Shown here: piece after piece, positions 1 to 8,521 of the stretch
Layout: the number at the start of each line of letters is the position of its first letter
Position numbering within the stretch: the stretch's first letter is position 1
Assembly: GCA_963793625.1 (NCBI GenBank)
Contig: CAWCAT010000020.1
Location: 186,001 to 250,000 of the forward strand
Direction: 5' to 3'
From: G963668605 sp963793625
GTDB taxonomy: Bacteria > Acidobacteriota > Terriglobia > Bryobacterales > Bryobacteraceae
DNA length: 64,000 nucleotides
Notes under the pieces: model-generated
Database searches by the model: none
Told to the model about the DNA's origin: nothing
Seen by the model: the letters and a program-made list of their open reading frames with translations, nothing else
Translations under genes and position numbers: made by a program

Positions 1-1101
1 CTGTATGGTCCGGTGTTCCTGTTGGCGCCGCTCGGGTTGCTGGCACTGCGTCGCCCAGTTGGACGCGTATTGTGGATCGCTGCCGCGGCATTGGCCATAC
101 CGTGGTACTTCAATGTGGGCGCGCGGTTTCTGCTGATGTCGATTCCGTTTATCACACTCGCGTTGGCCGCTTCCCTGCCCCGGATCGCGCTCCCCGCGGT
201 ACTGATTTTGCATGCGCTCGCAGGGCTTCCCCCAGTGCTGGATCTGTATAGTGACCACTACGCCTGGAAACTGCGCAACCTGCCGTGGAAAGCTGCGTTG
301 CGCATTCAGCCGGAACGCGAGTATCTGCAGCGGGAGACTTCAGACTTTTATGCAGCCTGGATGGTGGACAAGAACACGGAAGCCGGCGAGCGCGTACTCG
401 ACCTGCGCGGGATTCCCTACGCCTATTCCCATTTCGAACCTGTCAATTACTGGCACCATCTAGTGGGGATCCAGTTGTCGGATGCGCTGCGCGTTGCCGG
501 TCTCGAAGGGGACAATGCGATGTTCGATGTGGACGCGAATTGGCCCGAAGAAGCGCTGGCCGGCGTACGTTTCCGTTTGAATGCGTCCGGCGATACGGCA
601 TGGAAAGTCCTCGAAGCGCAATTGCATAGCAAGGACCAAACGATTTCAGTTTCGCGCGAGTGGAAGTTTAGCTCATCATCGAATCCGTGGGGCGTGCCAG
701 CTGCGTTCGATGGGTATCATGCGTCGGCCTGGACCTCGTTCGACGCCGGCCAGAACGGCATGTATCTGGAAGTGCACTTCGATCAGTCGATTGCGATTTC
801 AGGCGCGCGTGTTACGTGCCTGCGAACCGGGCTTGCACCGGATATCGGCATGCAGGGGCTGACAGCATCGGGCGAATGGACGACGCTGGCACAAAAGGGG
901 AAGGTGACCTGGCGACCGCGCCAGGAACTACGACTTAGTGCGACTCGCCTGATCAAAAAGGCCGGCATAAACTGGGTGCTGGTCCCGATCGATGACGATG
1001 GCATGGGGTCTCTAGGAAGAAAGATGGTCAAAGAGCCAGCCGCATGGGGCCTGGAAGAGGTCGCGTCGGTGTTGGAGTATCATTTGATGAGAGTTAGATA
1101 A
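1..1101 (+). CDS. Membrane protein C-terminus, glycosyltransferase (GT39/ArnT)-like, partial
   Basis: The frame is open from base 1, so the gene begins upstream; the GTG at 13 is only the first start-like codon inside the window. The first ~75 residues contain hydrophobic, probably membrane-spanning segments. They are followed by ~280 residues that look periplasmic, with a beta-rich C-terminal half (around residues 220-340) that could be a carbohydrate-binding, discoidin-like fold. This layout fits the end of a polytopic lipid-linked sugar transferase of the GT39/ArnT/PMT superfamily, but the catalytic N-terminal loop is outside the window, so the family is inferred. The stop is TAA at 1099-1101. 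Other membrane proteins with large exported tails remain possible. Confidence 0.5.
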   Translation: MYGPVFLLAPLGLLALRRPVGRVLWIAAAALAIPWYFNVGARFLLMSIPFITLALAASLPRIALPAVLILHALAGLPPVLDLYSDHYAWKLRNLPWKAALRIQPEREYLQRETSDFYAAWMVDKNTEAGERVLDLRGIPYAYSHFEPVNYWHHLVGIQLSDALRVAGLEGDNAMFDVDANWPEEALAGVRFRLNASGDTAWKVLEAQLHSKDQTISVSREWKFSSSSNPWGVPAAFDGYHASAWTSFDAGQNGMYLEVHFDQSIAISGARVTCLRTGLAPDIGMQGLTASGEWTTLAQKGKVTWRPRQELRLSATRLIKKAGINWVLVPIDDDGMGSLGRKMVKEPAAWGLEEVASVLEYHLMRVR

Positions 1102-1186
1102 CAGAAAAGGACACAACACAGCGCTGCAGGCGCCGTCTCGTGCCCTTTTGGACGTTCTTTGTGGCGAAGTTCGAGCCTCGTCGCGG

Positions 1187-1825
1187 CTATCTCAACTTTT
1201 TAAGCCCGAGGAGCGCAAGACCACCAGCGATGAGCAGGAAGGAAGCGGGTTCTGGAAGCTCACTCACTGAGACATCAACGTTGTCCAGAACTGGACCGAA
1301 GGAACTGTCTAAAGTCGTGCTCCTAAACTCGAGGTAGGTTAAGGTCGAGCTTGCCACAAACTGGACGCTCTGCAAGAGATACCCCATATTACTGTGATTG
1401 AGGAGCGGATCCGAGGTATCGAACGAGGGACTCGAAATAGTTGTCAGGCTCAGAGCTGAAGGCCCCACCAAAACATCAAGAGTCTTTAACGCCGGACCTC
1501 CGTCCGAGTTCCCAGCCAAGTAGTACGTAAGGGTGTAGCTGGTGCCAACAGTCGTTGCAAAGCTTTGCAAGATGGCTCCTGTCATCCTCCCATTCAGATC
1601 AATGTTCTGAATGCCACCGCCGGGAGCTTGCTGCCAAGCGCCAGATGTAACGATATCGACGTTTCCAGACTGCAGGGTCCATCCGCTCGGCGTTGTGCCG
1701 GGGCAAATCAGGGTGGGAGAACCGATGCATCCCGGCAATTCGAAATCGCCATTAGTAATCAAGTTTCCGTAAGCAGGTAAAGCAGAAACAACAACAAACA
1801 AAGCGCTCAAGAATCTCCGTCTCAA
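1187..1825 (-). CDS. PEP-CTERM sorting-signal protein (DUF642/choice-of-anchor-like)
   Basis: About 212 residues, exported and probably processed by the PEP-CTERM/exosortase system. After a basic, hydrophobic signal peptide (ending near ALPAYG) comes NLITNGDFELP, typical of DUF642-like galactose-binding-type domains. The C-terminus has the tripartite tag: LPEPAS, a hydrophobic helix, then KKLR. I chose the TTG start at 1825 because a perfect AGGAGG (1832-1837, minus strand) lies 6 bases upstream and translation begins directly with the signal peptide (MRRRFLSALF); the longer reading from 1852 begins before that ribosome site. No exosortase gene is in the window. The gene is monocistronic, between the GT-like gene and gcdH. 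Confidence 0.8.
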   Translation of the reverse strand: MRRRFLSALFVVVSALPAYGNLITNGDFELPGCIGSPTLICPGTTPSGWTLQSGNVDIVTSGAWQQAPGGGIQNIDLNGRMTGAILQSFATTVGTSYTLTYYLAGNSDGGPALKTLDVLVGPSALSLTTISSPSFDTSDPLLNHSNMGYLLQSVQFVASSTLTYLEFRSTTLDSSFGPVLDNVDVSVSELPEPASFLLIAGGLALLGLKKLR

Positions 1826-1902
1826 CGTACACCTCCTAATGTATGCACACACTCAGACAATTGTTTCCTTAACAGAATACATCAAACCTGACTATTATTT
1901 TC

Positions 1903-1935
1903 AGTACTTTTGTCCTTTATTTCAAAAAAAGTACT
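1903..1935. repeat. 9-bp inverted repeat in AT-rich spacer
   Basis: Arms AGTACTTTT (1903-1911) and AAAAGTACT (1927-1935) are perfect reverse complements around a 15-base AT-rich loop. The spacer 1853-1991 is much more AT-rich than its surroundings. It lies upstream of the PEP-CTERM gene and downstream of gcdH, both on the minus strand, so it could be an operator of the former or a terminator of the latter. There is no strong T-run after it on the minus strand, which weakens the terminator reading. Confidence 0.4.
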
Positions 1936-1991
1936 AGTAATCCTGACAAACAACACAAGATTCAGATGGAGTCAAGAAGCGGAAATGTGGG

Positions 1992-3161
1992 CTATTTGTA
2001 CGCCGCAACGCCGGTAACTCGCTCCCCAATCACCAAGGCGTGGATGTGGTCTGTGCCTTCGTAAGTTTTGACGGTCTCCAGATTGCAGAGGTGTCGCATG
2101 ATCGGGTACTCGTCCATGATGCCGTTGGCTCCCAGTAAGTCGCGGCTCAGGCGGGCGCAGTCTAGGGCTATTGCGACGTTGTTGCGTTTCAGCATGGATA
2201 CGTGGGCGGCGTCGGCCTTGCCCTGATCCTTGATGCGGCCGGTGTGGAGCGCGAGTAACTGCGCCTTGGTGATTTCCGTGATCATCCAGGCAAGCTTTTC
2301 CTGAACGAGCTGATGCCCGGCGATCGGCTTATTATCAAACTGCTTGCGCTCCAGCGAGTACTGGCGCGCGGTTTCATAACAATCCATCGCGGCGCCAATT
2401 ACGCCCCAGCCAATACCGTAGCGCGCCTGCGTGAGGCAACTTAATGCTGACTTTAGACCCTTTGCGGCGGGCAGCATATTCTCGCAAGGAATATGACAAT
2501 CCTGAAACGACAAACTCGATGTTACTGAAGCGCGCATCGACAATTTGCCATGTATGTCAGACGTCGAGTAACCCGGAGTGCCCTTCTCAACCAGGAAACC
2601 GCGGATCCCTTCCTCCGTGCGAGCCCAGACCACTGACACATCCGCCGCCGAACCGTTTGTGATCCAGGTTTTTTCGCCGTTGAGAATCCACTCGCCGCCA
2701 GATTTCATGGCGCGCGTCGTCATGCCCGCCGGGTTCGAGCCATAGCCCGGCTCGGTCAGCCCGAAACAGCCGATAGACTTACCGGATTGCAGCAGCGGCA
2801 GCCATTTCTGCTTCTGCGCCTCACTGCCGAAAGTGTGGATTGGATACATCACCAGCGCGCCCTGCACCGACACGAAACTGCGTATGCCGGAGTCGCCGCG
2901 CTCCAGTTCCTGCATGATTAACCCATATTCGACGTTGCTCAAACCCGCGCAGCCATAGCCTTCCAGATTGGCGCCGAAAAATCCCATTTCGGCCATCTCG
3001 GGAATCAGTTCGGATGGGAAGCGGCCATCCCGGTAGCAGTCCCGAATCAGCGGGACGAGGCGGTGCTCGACAAAGCGGCGCGCCTCCTGCCGGATCATCA
3101 ATTCCTCTTCACTGAACTGCGTGTCAATCAACAGGTAATCCACTCCGCGAAAGGGCGTCAT
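1992..3161 (-). CDS. gcdH: Glutaryl-CoA dehydrogenase
   Basis: A 389-residue, full-length acyl-CoA dehydrogenase, closest in pattern to glutaryl-CoA dehydrogenase, a FAD enzyme that oxidises and decarboxylates glutaryl-CoA to crotonyl-CoA in lysine, tryptophan and benzoate breakdown. Visible signatures are RSFVSVQ (substrate-binding Arg region), GCFGLTEPGYGSNP, WITNG, the ARYGIGWGV helix, and KTYEGTDHIHALVIG near the C-terminus carrying the catalytic Glu (YEGT). These match human and bacterial GCDH better than short-chain acyl-CoA dehydrogenases. It is a single gene with no electron-transfer flavoprotein genes beside it. Its start codon region lies against the divergent TPR gene. Confidence 0.93.
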   Translation of the reverse strand: MTPFRGVDYLLIDTQFSEEELMIRQEARRFVEHRLVPLIRDCYRDGRFPSELIPEMAEMGFFGANLEGYGCAGLSNVEYGLIMQELERGDSGIRSFVSVQGALVMYPIHTFGSEAQKQKWLPLLQSGKSIGCFGLTEPGYGSNPAGMTTRAMKSGGEWILNGEKTWITNGSAADVSVVWARTEEGIRGFLVEKGTPGYSTSDIHGKLSMRASVTSSLSFQDCHIPCENMLPAAKGLKSALSCLTQARYGIGWGVIGAAMDCYETARQYSLERKQFDNKPIAGHQLVQEKLAWMITEITKAQLLALHTGRIKDQGKADAAHVSMLKRNNVAIALDCARLSRDLLGANGIMDEYPIMRHLCNLETVKTYEGTDHIHALVIGERVTGVAAYK

Positions 3162-3212
3162 GTTTTCAATTATCTACCTGCGAACTTCCGGCGGGATAGC
3201 CCACTACCTCTA

Positions 3213-5138
3213 GTGATACCCGCGCTATTTCTCCTGCTGGCGTTGCCGGCTTTTGCTGATGATGCGTATTCCGCGCTCAAGAACCGGCAGTACGAGAGCG
3301 CCATTTCCCTGTTTCTGACCGCGATCGAGGCGTCTCCCAAGGTCCCGTCGCTACGCAAGGATCTCGCGTACACCTACCTGAAGGTGGGGCGCAACGAAGC
3401 GGCTCGCGATCAATTCAATGAAGCCGCGCGTCTCGATCCCAAGGATTTTCAGGCCGCGCTCGAGTACGCCTTCCTGTGTTTTGAAACGAAACGCCAGGCC
3501 GAGGCACGACGTGTTTTCGGCCGGGTACGAAAAACTGGTGACCCCGCGGCACGGGCCACAGCGGAACGCGCGTTCCACAATATCGACGACGCACTGGTGG
3601 AAGGCATCGCACGTTGGTCGCAGGCACTCCAACACGAGCCGGATAATTTCAGCGCGCACCGCGAACTGGCGCAATTGGCCGAGCAGCGCGATGAACTCGC
3701 ACTCGCGGCCACACACTACGAGCGGGCCTGGAAGTTGAAGCCGCTGCAGCGGGCACTCATGCTGGACCTGGGCCGCGTCTGGACGAACATGGGCCGCACG
3801 ACCGAAGCGGAAATCATGCTTCTTGCCGCGTCGCGCGGTGACGAAGCGCGTGTTGCCGAGGCTGCGCGCGAACTACTCCCAAGCCGCTATCCCTATGTTT
3901 ACGAGTTTCGCGAGGCGCTCAAGCTTGATCCTGAAAACGTCGAATTGCATCGCGAACTCGCCTACTTGCTGCTGGAGATGAAGCAGAACACCGAGGCGGA
4001 AAGCGAATTCACTACCGTGCTTGCGCGCAGGCCTGACGACCTGATGTCGGCAGCACAACTCGGATTCCTTAAGCTCGCGCGCAACGACAATACGGGCGCC
4101 ATGGTTTTGCTCGAACGCGTGCTTGCTGGTCGCGATGAAGAACTGGCCGATCGCGCGCGCTTCATGTTGAAACTGCCGCGGGCCATGCGCCAGCAAGAGG
4201 AAGCGCCTCGGACAAAGGTGTCCGTCGAAGCAAAGACGTTCGCGGAACGCAGTTTCCAAAAAGGATATTTGCAGGACGCCCAGAAGTATTACAACATCGC
4301 GCATCAGAAGGATCCGTTGGATTTCAACGTGATGCTGAAGCTCGGCTGGACGAACAATCTGCTGCGCAATGATCGTAGCGCGAAACGCTGGTTCGATCTC
4401 GCGAGGTTGAGTCGGGACGCAAAAGTGGCCGACGAGGCTGGCCGGGCTTATCGGAATCTGGAAGCGGATGAGCGGCATCTGCGGCTGTCGACGTGGCTTT
4501 ATCCGATGTATTCCTCGCGCTGGCGCGACGTGTTTCTTTACGGCCAGATTAAAGCCGAACTGCGTTTTAGCGGCGTGCCGCTGCGGCCGTATATTTCGAC
4601 ACGCATTATCGGCGATACGCGCCGCACGCTGAACACAGGCGCGGTGCCGCACTATCTCTCGGAAAGTTCGCTGATCCTTGCGGGCGGATTGGCAACTCCG
4701 GTCTGGAAAGGCATAACAGGGTGGGCCGAGGCGGGTAGTGCGGCCAATTACCTGACTCACAAGATGCTGCCGGATTATCGCGGCGGAATTTCTGTTGCGC
4801 GCCGCTTCGGACGTCGCACGTTTTTCGAGACCAATGCCGACGGCGTGTTCGTCAGCCGCTTCGGCAACGACACGCTGCTCTCGTCGCAGAACCGCGCCGG
4901 ATACGCCGTAGCTCCGCGCGTGCAAGTGTTCTGGAACAGCAACTTCACCATCGATTGGAAGCGTGCATATTGGGCGAATTTTGTCGAGGGCGGTCCGGGC
5001 GTCGCGTTGAAGCTCCCTAACGCCATGGTCTTCTCGATGAGCGTGCTGCGCGGTGCCTATACGGTGAATCAGGGCAATCCGCGGCGGCCGAATTACTTCG
5101 ATGTACGGGGCGGAATCTGGTATGCGTTTTCACACTAA
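3213..5138 (+). CDS. TPR protein with NfrA/BcsC-type C-terminal outer-membrane barrel
   Basis: An exported protein of ~640 residues. A hydrophobic signal (PALFLLLALPAFA) precedes TPR repeats over roughly the first 400 residues (repeated A-L-x-LDP and AL-x-AR signatures). The last ~200 residues are a beta-rich domain of alternating aromatic strands (YSSRWRDVFLYGQIKAELR, PYISTRIIGDTRR) ending in an aromatic-containing strand, as in the C-terminal domain of phage-N4-adsorption protein NfrA and in BcsC/PgaA-like polysaccharide export porins. The frame runs back to 3063 inside gcdH antisense; I prefer GTG 3213, but the start is uncertain. It overlaps the next gene by 17 bases, so the two are probably cotranslated and act on the same envelope polymer. 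Confidence 0.65.
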   Translation: MIPALFLLLALPAFADDAYSALKNRQYESAISLFLTAIEASPKVPSLRKDLAYTYLKVGRNEAARDQFNEAARLDPKDFQAALEYAFLCFETKRQAEARRVFGRVRKTGDPAARATAERAFHNIDDALVEGIARWSQALQHEPDNFSAHRELAQLAEQRDELALAATHYERAWKLKPLQRALMLDLGRVWTNMGRTTEAEIMLLAASRGDEARVAEAARELLPSRYPYVYEFREALKLDPENVELHRELAYLLLEMKQNTEAESEFTTVLARRPDDLMSAAQLGFLKLARNDNTGAMVLLERVLAGRDEELADRARFMLKLPRAMRQQEEAPRTKVSVEAKTFAERSFQKGYLQDAQKYYNIAHQKDPLDFNVMLKLGWTNNLLRNDRSAKRWFDLARLSRDAKVADEAGRAYRNLEADERHLRLSTWLYPMYSSRWRDVFLYGQIKAELRFSGVPLRPYISTRIIGDTRRTLNTGAVPHYLSESSLILAGGLATPVWKGITGWAEAGSAANYLTHKMLPDYRGGISVARRFGRRTFFETNADGVFVSRFGNDTLLSSQNRAGYAVAPRVQVFWNSNFTIDWKRAYWANFVEGGPGVALKLPNAMVFSMSVLRGAYTVNQGNPRRPNYFDVRGGIWYAFSH

Positions 5139-7085
5139 ACTTCTCCTATTTGGTTGCCTCACGTTCGGGGTGTCGCAGGCGCGTGTCGTGCAACATTTTC
5201 ACGTGATGAGCGATGATGCGGGCGCGTGGCCGGCAATTCTTTCGTCGATTGGATTGACTTCCGGCGCACCGGACGTAACGGTGGTGCGGCAAGGCGAGCA
5301 AGCTCCACCGGCGGAGTGGCAGGAGCGAATCCGGCAGGGATCGTTTGTAATTCTTGAAGGCGAATCCGAACTCGCCCAGTCGCTAGGATTTCGGGCCGGC
5401 AAGCGGCGCGTGCCGGTCCGCAGCGTGGTTGATGAACATGACGCGAAGCTACCGGTGGTCTGGCAGAAAGCGCTCGACGTGCGCGTCTTCGAAGTGCCCG
5501 CGCAGGCACGCGTGTTTGCGAAAGAGCGCTGGCAGGGCGCTCCATTGATCGCGGGGCACGTGCTGGGCAAGGGTGCGGTGCTGTGGATTGCGACTCCACC
5601 CGGCGAGTTGGGCTATGAACGGTATCCGTATCTGTTACAGGCGCTCGCCGACCTCGGAATGGAAGCGCCGCTACGCGGTTCGCGACTGTGGGCGTTTTTT
5701 GATAGCGCGTATCGCAGTCGCGTCGATGTCGATTATTTTGCGGAGCGTTGGCGCAAGGCCGGCATCTCCGCCTTGCACATCGCGGGGTGGCAGCATTTCG
5801 AATCCGATCCCGAGCGTGATGCCTGGCTGCAACGTTTGATAGAGGCCTGCCATAAGCGCGCGATCCTTGTATATGCGTGGCTGGAATTGCCGCACGTGAG
5901 CGAACGCTTTTGGGCGGAGCATCCCGAATGGCGCGAGAAAACAGCGCTCGGGCAGGATGCGCATCTGGATTGGCGCAAACTCATGAACCTGGCAGATTCC
6001 GATTGCCATCGCGAGGTGGCGCGCGGTGTGCGTGGCTTGCTGCAACGCTTCGATTGGGACGGCGTGAACCTTGCCGAACTATATTTTGAATCGCTCGAAG
6101 GCTCTGCGAATCTTGCGCGCTTCACGCCCTTCAACGCAACCGTTCAGGCTGAGTTCAAGAACCTGCACCATTCGACTCCGCTGAAAGCACAACGCAAGTT
6201 TCTGGACTACCGCGCGGATCTCGCCCATCGGTTGCAGAGGCAGTGGCTGGCGGAACTGGAAGACATTCGGCGCGGTCAAACCGCATCTCGATATCGCGCT
6301 CACGCACATCGACGATCGCTTCGATACGCGCATGCGCGATGCGCTTGGGGCTGACGCGGCACGTCTGCTGCCGCTAACTGATGAACGCGGCTTCACGTTC
6401 CTCATTGAGGATCCGGCGACGGTCTGGCACCTGGGTGCACAACGCTATGCGCAAATTCGAGAAAAGTATCAATCGCTTACGCGCCGTCCCGAGAAGCTCG
6501 CGATTGATCTCAACATCGTCGAGCGTTATCAGGACGTCTATCCGACGAAGCAGCAGACCGGCACGGAGTTGTTCCAGCTCGTGCACCAGGCCGCAAAGTC
6601 CTTCCCGCGCGTGGCGCTGTATTTCGAGAATTCGATTCTGGCGCAGGACGTCAAGCTGTTGCCTTCGGCCGCAGCGCAGGTTACTCGCCTGGAGCGGATC
6701 GGCACGCGACTTGTAGTTGAATCAGCGCAGGGTGTCGGGGTGCGCTGGGACGGTGCAGCGCTGGTCGATGGACGTCCCTGGCCGGTGACTGACGGCAAGA
6801 CAGTCTGGCTGAGCGCGGGTGCACATGCGATTGAGGCGAGTACGGTGGCACCCAAGCTACGGATGATCGATTTCAACGGCACACTGAAAACAGCTGCGGC
6901 AACGCTGCAGGGTATCGACTTCAGCTACGAAAGCGACGCGCGTGCAGTGGTAGTACTGGATAAGAAGCCGGGCACTGTGGAACTGGATGGCGAGTTACAC
7001 CAATTAGAAGTGATCGAGACAGACTCAAGGTTTTGTGATGCTGCTGCCGAAAGGCCAGCACCTGGTGCGGATCAAGTCTCTGTGA
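5122..7085 (+). CDS. Exported glycoside-hydrolase-like TIM-barrel protein (frame-disrupted)
   Basis: Start ATG 5122 gives a clean signal peptide (MRFHTKLLLFGCLTFG); an ATG at 5101 is in frame but less likely. The region around residues 185-340 (LWAFFDSAY, VDYFAERWRKAGISALHIAGW, ILVYAWLELP, WDGVNLAELYFES) has the layout of hypothetical glycosyl hydrolase TIM barrels, including the PgaB C-terminal type. A one-base insertion near 6276-6279 shifts the frame; the protein resumes as PHLDIALTHIDDRFDTRMRD. A second shift in the T-run near 7029-7032 restores FVMLLPKGQHLVRIKSL and a TGA at 7083-7085, 3 bases before the convergent gene ends. This supports one gene of ~650 residues. A polysaccharide-cleaving role with the TPR-barrel neighbour is inference. 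Confidence 0.55.
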
Positions 7086-7088
7086 AGC

Positions 7089-8411
7089 CTAGTTCAGTTT
7101 GACTTCGTCGCCTTCTTTGAGACCGGAGACGACGACTGCGTGCATGTCATTGGCGAGGCCAAGTTCTACTTCGCGATCTTCGAACCCATTGGCCGTCTTG
7201 ACCGCGACCAGGGACTTGCCCTTTACTTCGCGGACGGCGCCCAGAGGTGCAATCACGACGTTGGTTTCCTTGCTTAACGCTACGTCGCCGTAGGCGGAAA
7301 GATCAGGAATCAGGCGGGGGTCAGCGCTGTCGATCGTGATGCGAACGGGAACGCTGCGAATATAAAAGCTGGAGCGCCAGCCGCCAACCGCGAGCGCGCC
7401 GATGCTGTAGACCTTGCCCTTAAGAGCCATGCCGGGGAATGCATCCAGCCCGATGGCTGCAGGAAGTCCGATTTTCAGATCGCCGATGGCGGCCTGGTTG
7501 ATCACGGCGTCGATCTGCATACTGGCGGGATTGACGACTTTCATGAATGACTGGCCTGGTGTGACCTGATCGCCTTCCTGCACTTGTCCCATTTCCGAAC
7601 CACGGAAAATTGATTGCATCACGGCAAGCCCATCCATCGGCGCCTTGATTGTGAACTTTCGGATATCGATTTCGTGCCGTTCCAGATGGCGCTGCTGGCG
7701 GCCCAGTGTGATTTCAAGAATGCGCAGTTCCGCACCGTGTGCAATCTTTTTGGAGATCAGATCCGCCTGATACTGCTTGTAACGCGCTTCGGTTTCTTCC
7801 ACCTGCAGTTTGATCACTTCCTGATCTACTGTGGTGCGGGTTTCGGAAGCGCCAGCCTCCAGTTTCCACTTATCGAAATCGGCCTTTGCGACGCGTACCG
7901 TCTGTTGCAGATTCTCCCACTCGACGGCCTGTTCCGCTTTACGTTTGCTGACATCGTTGCTGGCCTGCTTCACCATGTCGATCACATCGTCGATGTGATC
8001 CTGCGAAGCCTGTGCGTCGATTTGGGCGAGAAAGTCGCCCTTCTTGACGAAGCTACCCGATTTGGCAAGCTTCAGGAGAATCAGCGGGCGGTTGGACTCA
8101 GGCCCGCGCAGTAAGGGCGCGATAATGTTCGCATAATTGCGTGCGGATGTCTGTCCGCTGATGCGCATGGACCTGGAAATGTCTCCCCGCGCGATCTTGG
8201 CTGTGCGAAACGTGACGGTTGTTTTGGCAGCCTGCTGAGACTGTCGAGGCTTGAACCAGAACTGATATGCGGCGACGATTCCGCCGATAAGCACAAGTAG
8301 AATCAACCACTTGCCGAGCTTCTTGACTCCGCCACCCGGAGGTTCCGGGAACGGGGCGATTTCTTCGGGTTTTTCGACAGGGCGAGGGGCCTGATTACCA
8401 ATGGCGGACAT
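7089..8411 (-). CDS. HlyD/MacA-type membrane fusion (periplasmic adaptor) protein
   Basis: A 440-residue adaptor of a tripartite efflux or secretion system. After a Pro-rich cytoplasmic N-terminus (~30 residues) comes one transmembrane helix (WLILLVLIGGIVAAYQFW), then the lipoyl half-motif, a long coiled-coil hairpin (residues ~130-260, rich in K, E, Q) and the returning lipoyl strand (KFTIKAPMDGLAV), then beta-barrel and membrane-proximal domains. GAGG lies 6 bases before the ATG. No transporter gene is adjacent, so the partner pump (ABC or otherwise) is elsewhere. It is convergent with the glycoside-hydrolase-like gene and divergent from the M14 peptidase gene. Confidence 0.8.
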   Translation of the reverse strand: MSAIGNQAPRPVEKPEEIAPFPEPPGGGVKKLGKWLILLVLIGGIVAAYQFWFKPRQSQQAAKTTVTFRTAKIARGDISRSMRISGQTSARNYANIIAPLLRGPESNRPLILLKLAKSGSFVKKGDFLAQIDAQASQDHIDDVIDMVKQASNDVSKRKAEQAVEWENLQQTVRVAKADFDKWKLEAGASETRTTVDQEVIKLQVEETEARYKQYQADLISKKIAHGAELRILEITLGRQQRHLERHEIDIRKFTIKAPMDGLAVMQSIFRGSEMGQVQEGDQVTPGQSFMKVVNPASMQIDAVINQAAIGDLKIGLPAAIGLDAFPGMALKGKVYSIGALAVGGWRSSFYIRSVPVRITIDSADPRLIPDLSAYGDVALSKETNVVIAPLGAVREVKGKSLVAVKTANGFEDREVELGLANDMHAVVVSGLKEGDEVKLN

Positions 8412-8521
8412 GGCTACCTCAAGAATACAAGAGGATTACGAATAAAGATAGGCGCAGTTTCGGCAATCGAAGTTACTCCGATGATCCTTATTTGCAATCT
8501 TTTTCGCTATCCTGATACTTC

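Noticed and set aside
3063..3212. N-terminal extension of the TPR gene
   Set aside because: It would be antisense to the gcdH start and places a charged stretch before the signal peptide; the extension has no ribosome site support.
3873..4925. 350-residue frame on the minus strand
   Set aside because: It lies fully antisense to the TPR/barrel gene and is rich in Arg/His without any domain; it is a GC-bias shadow frame.
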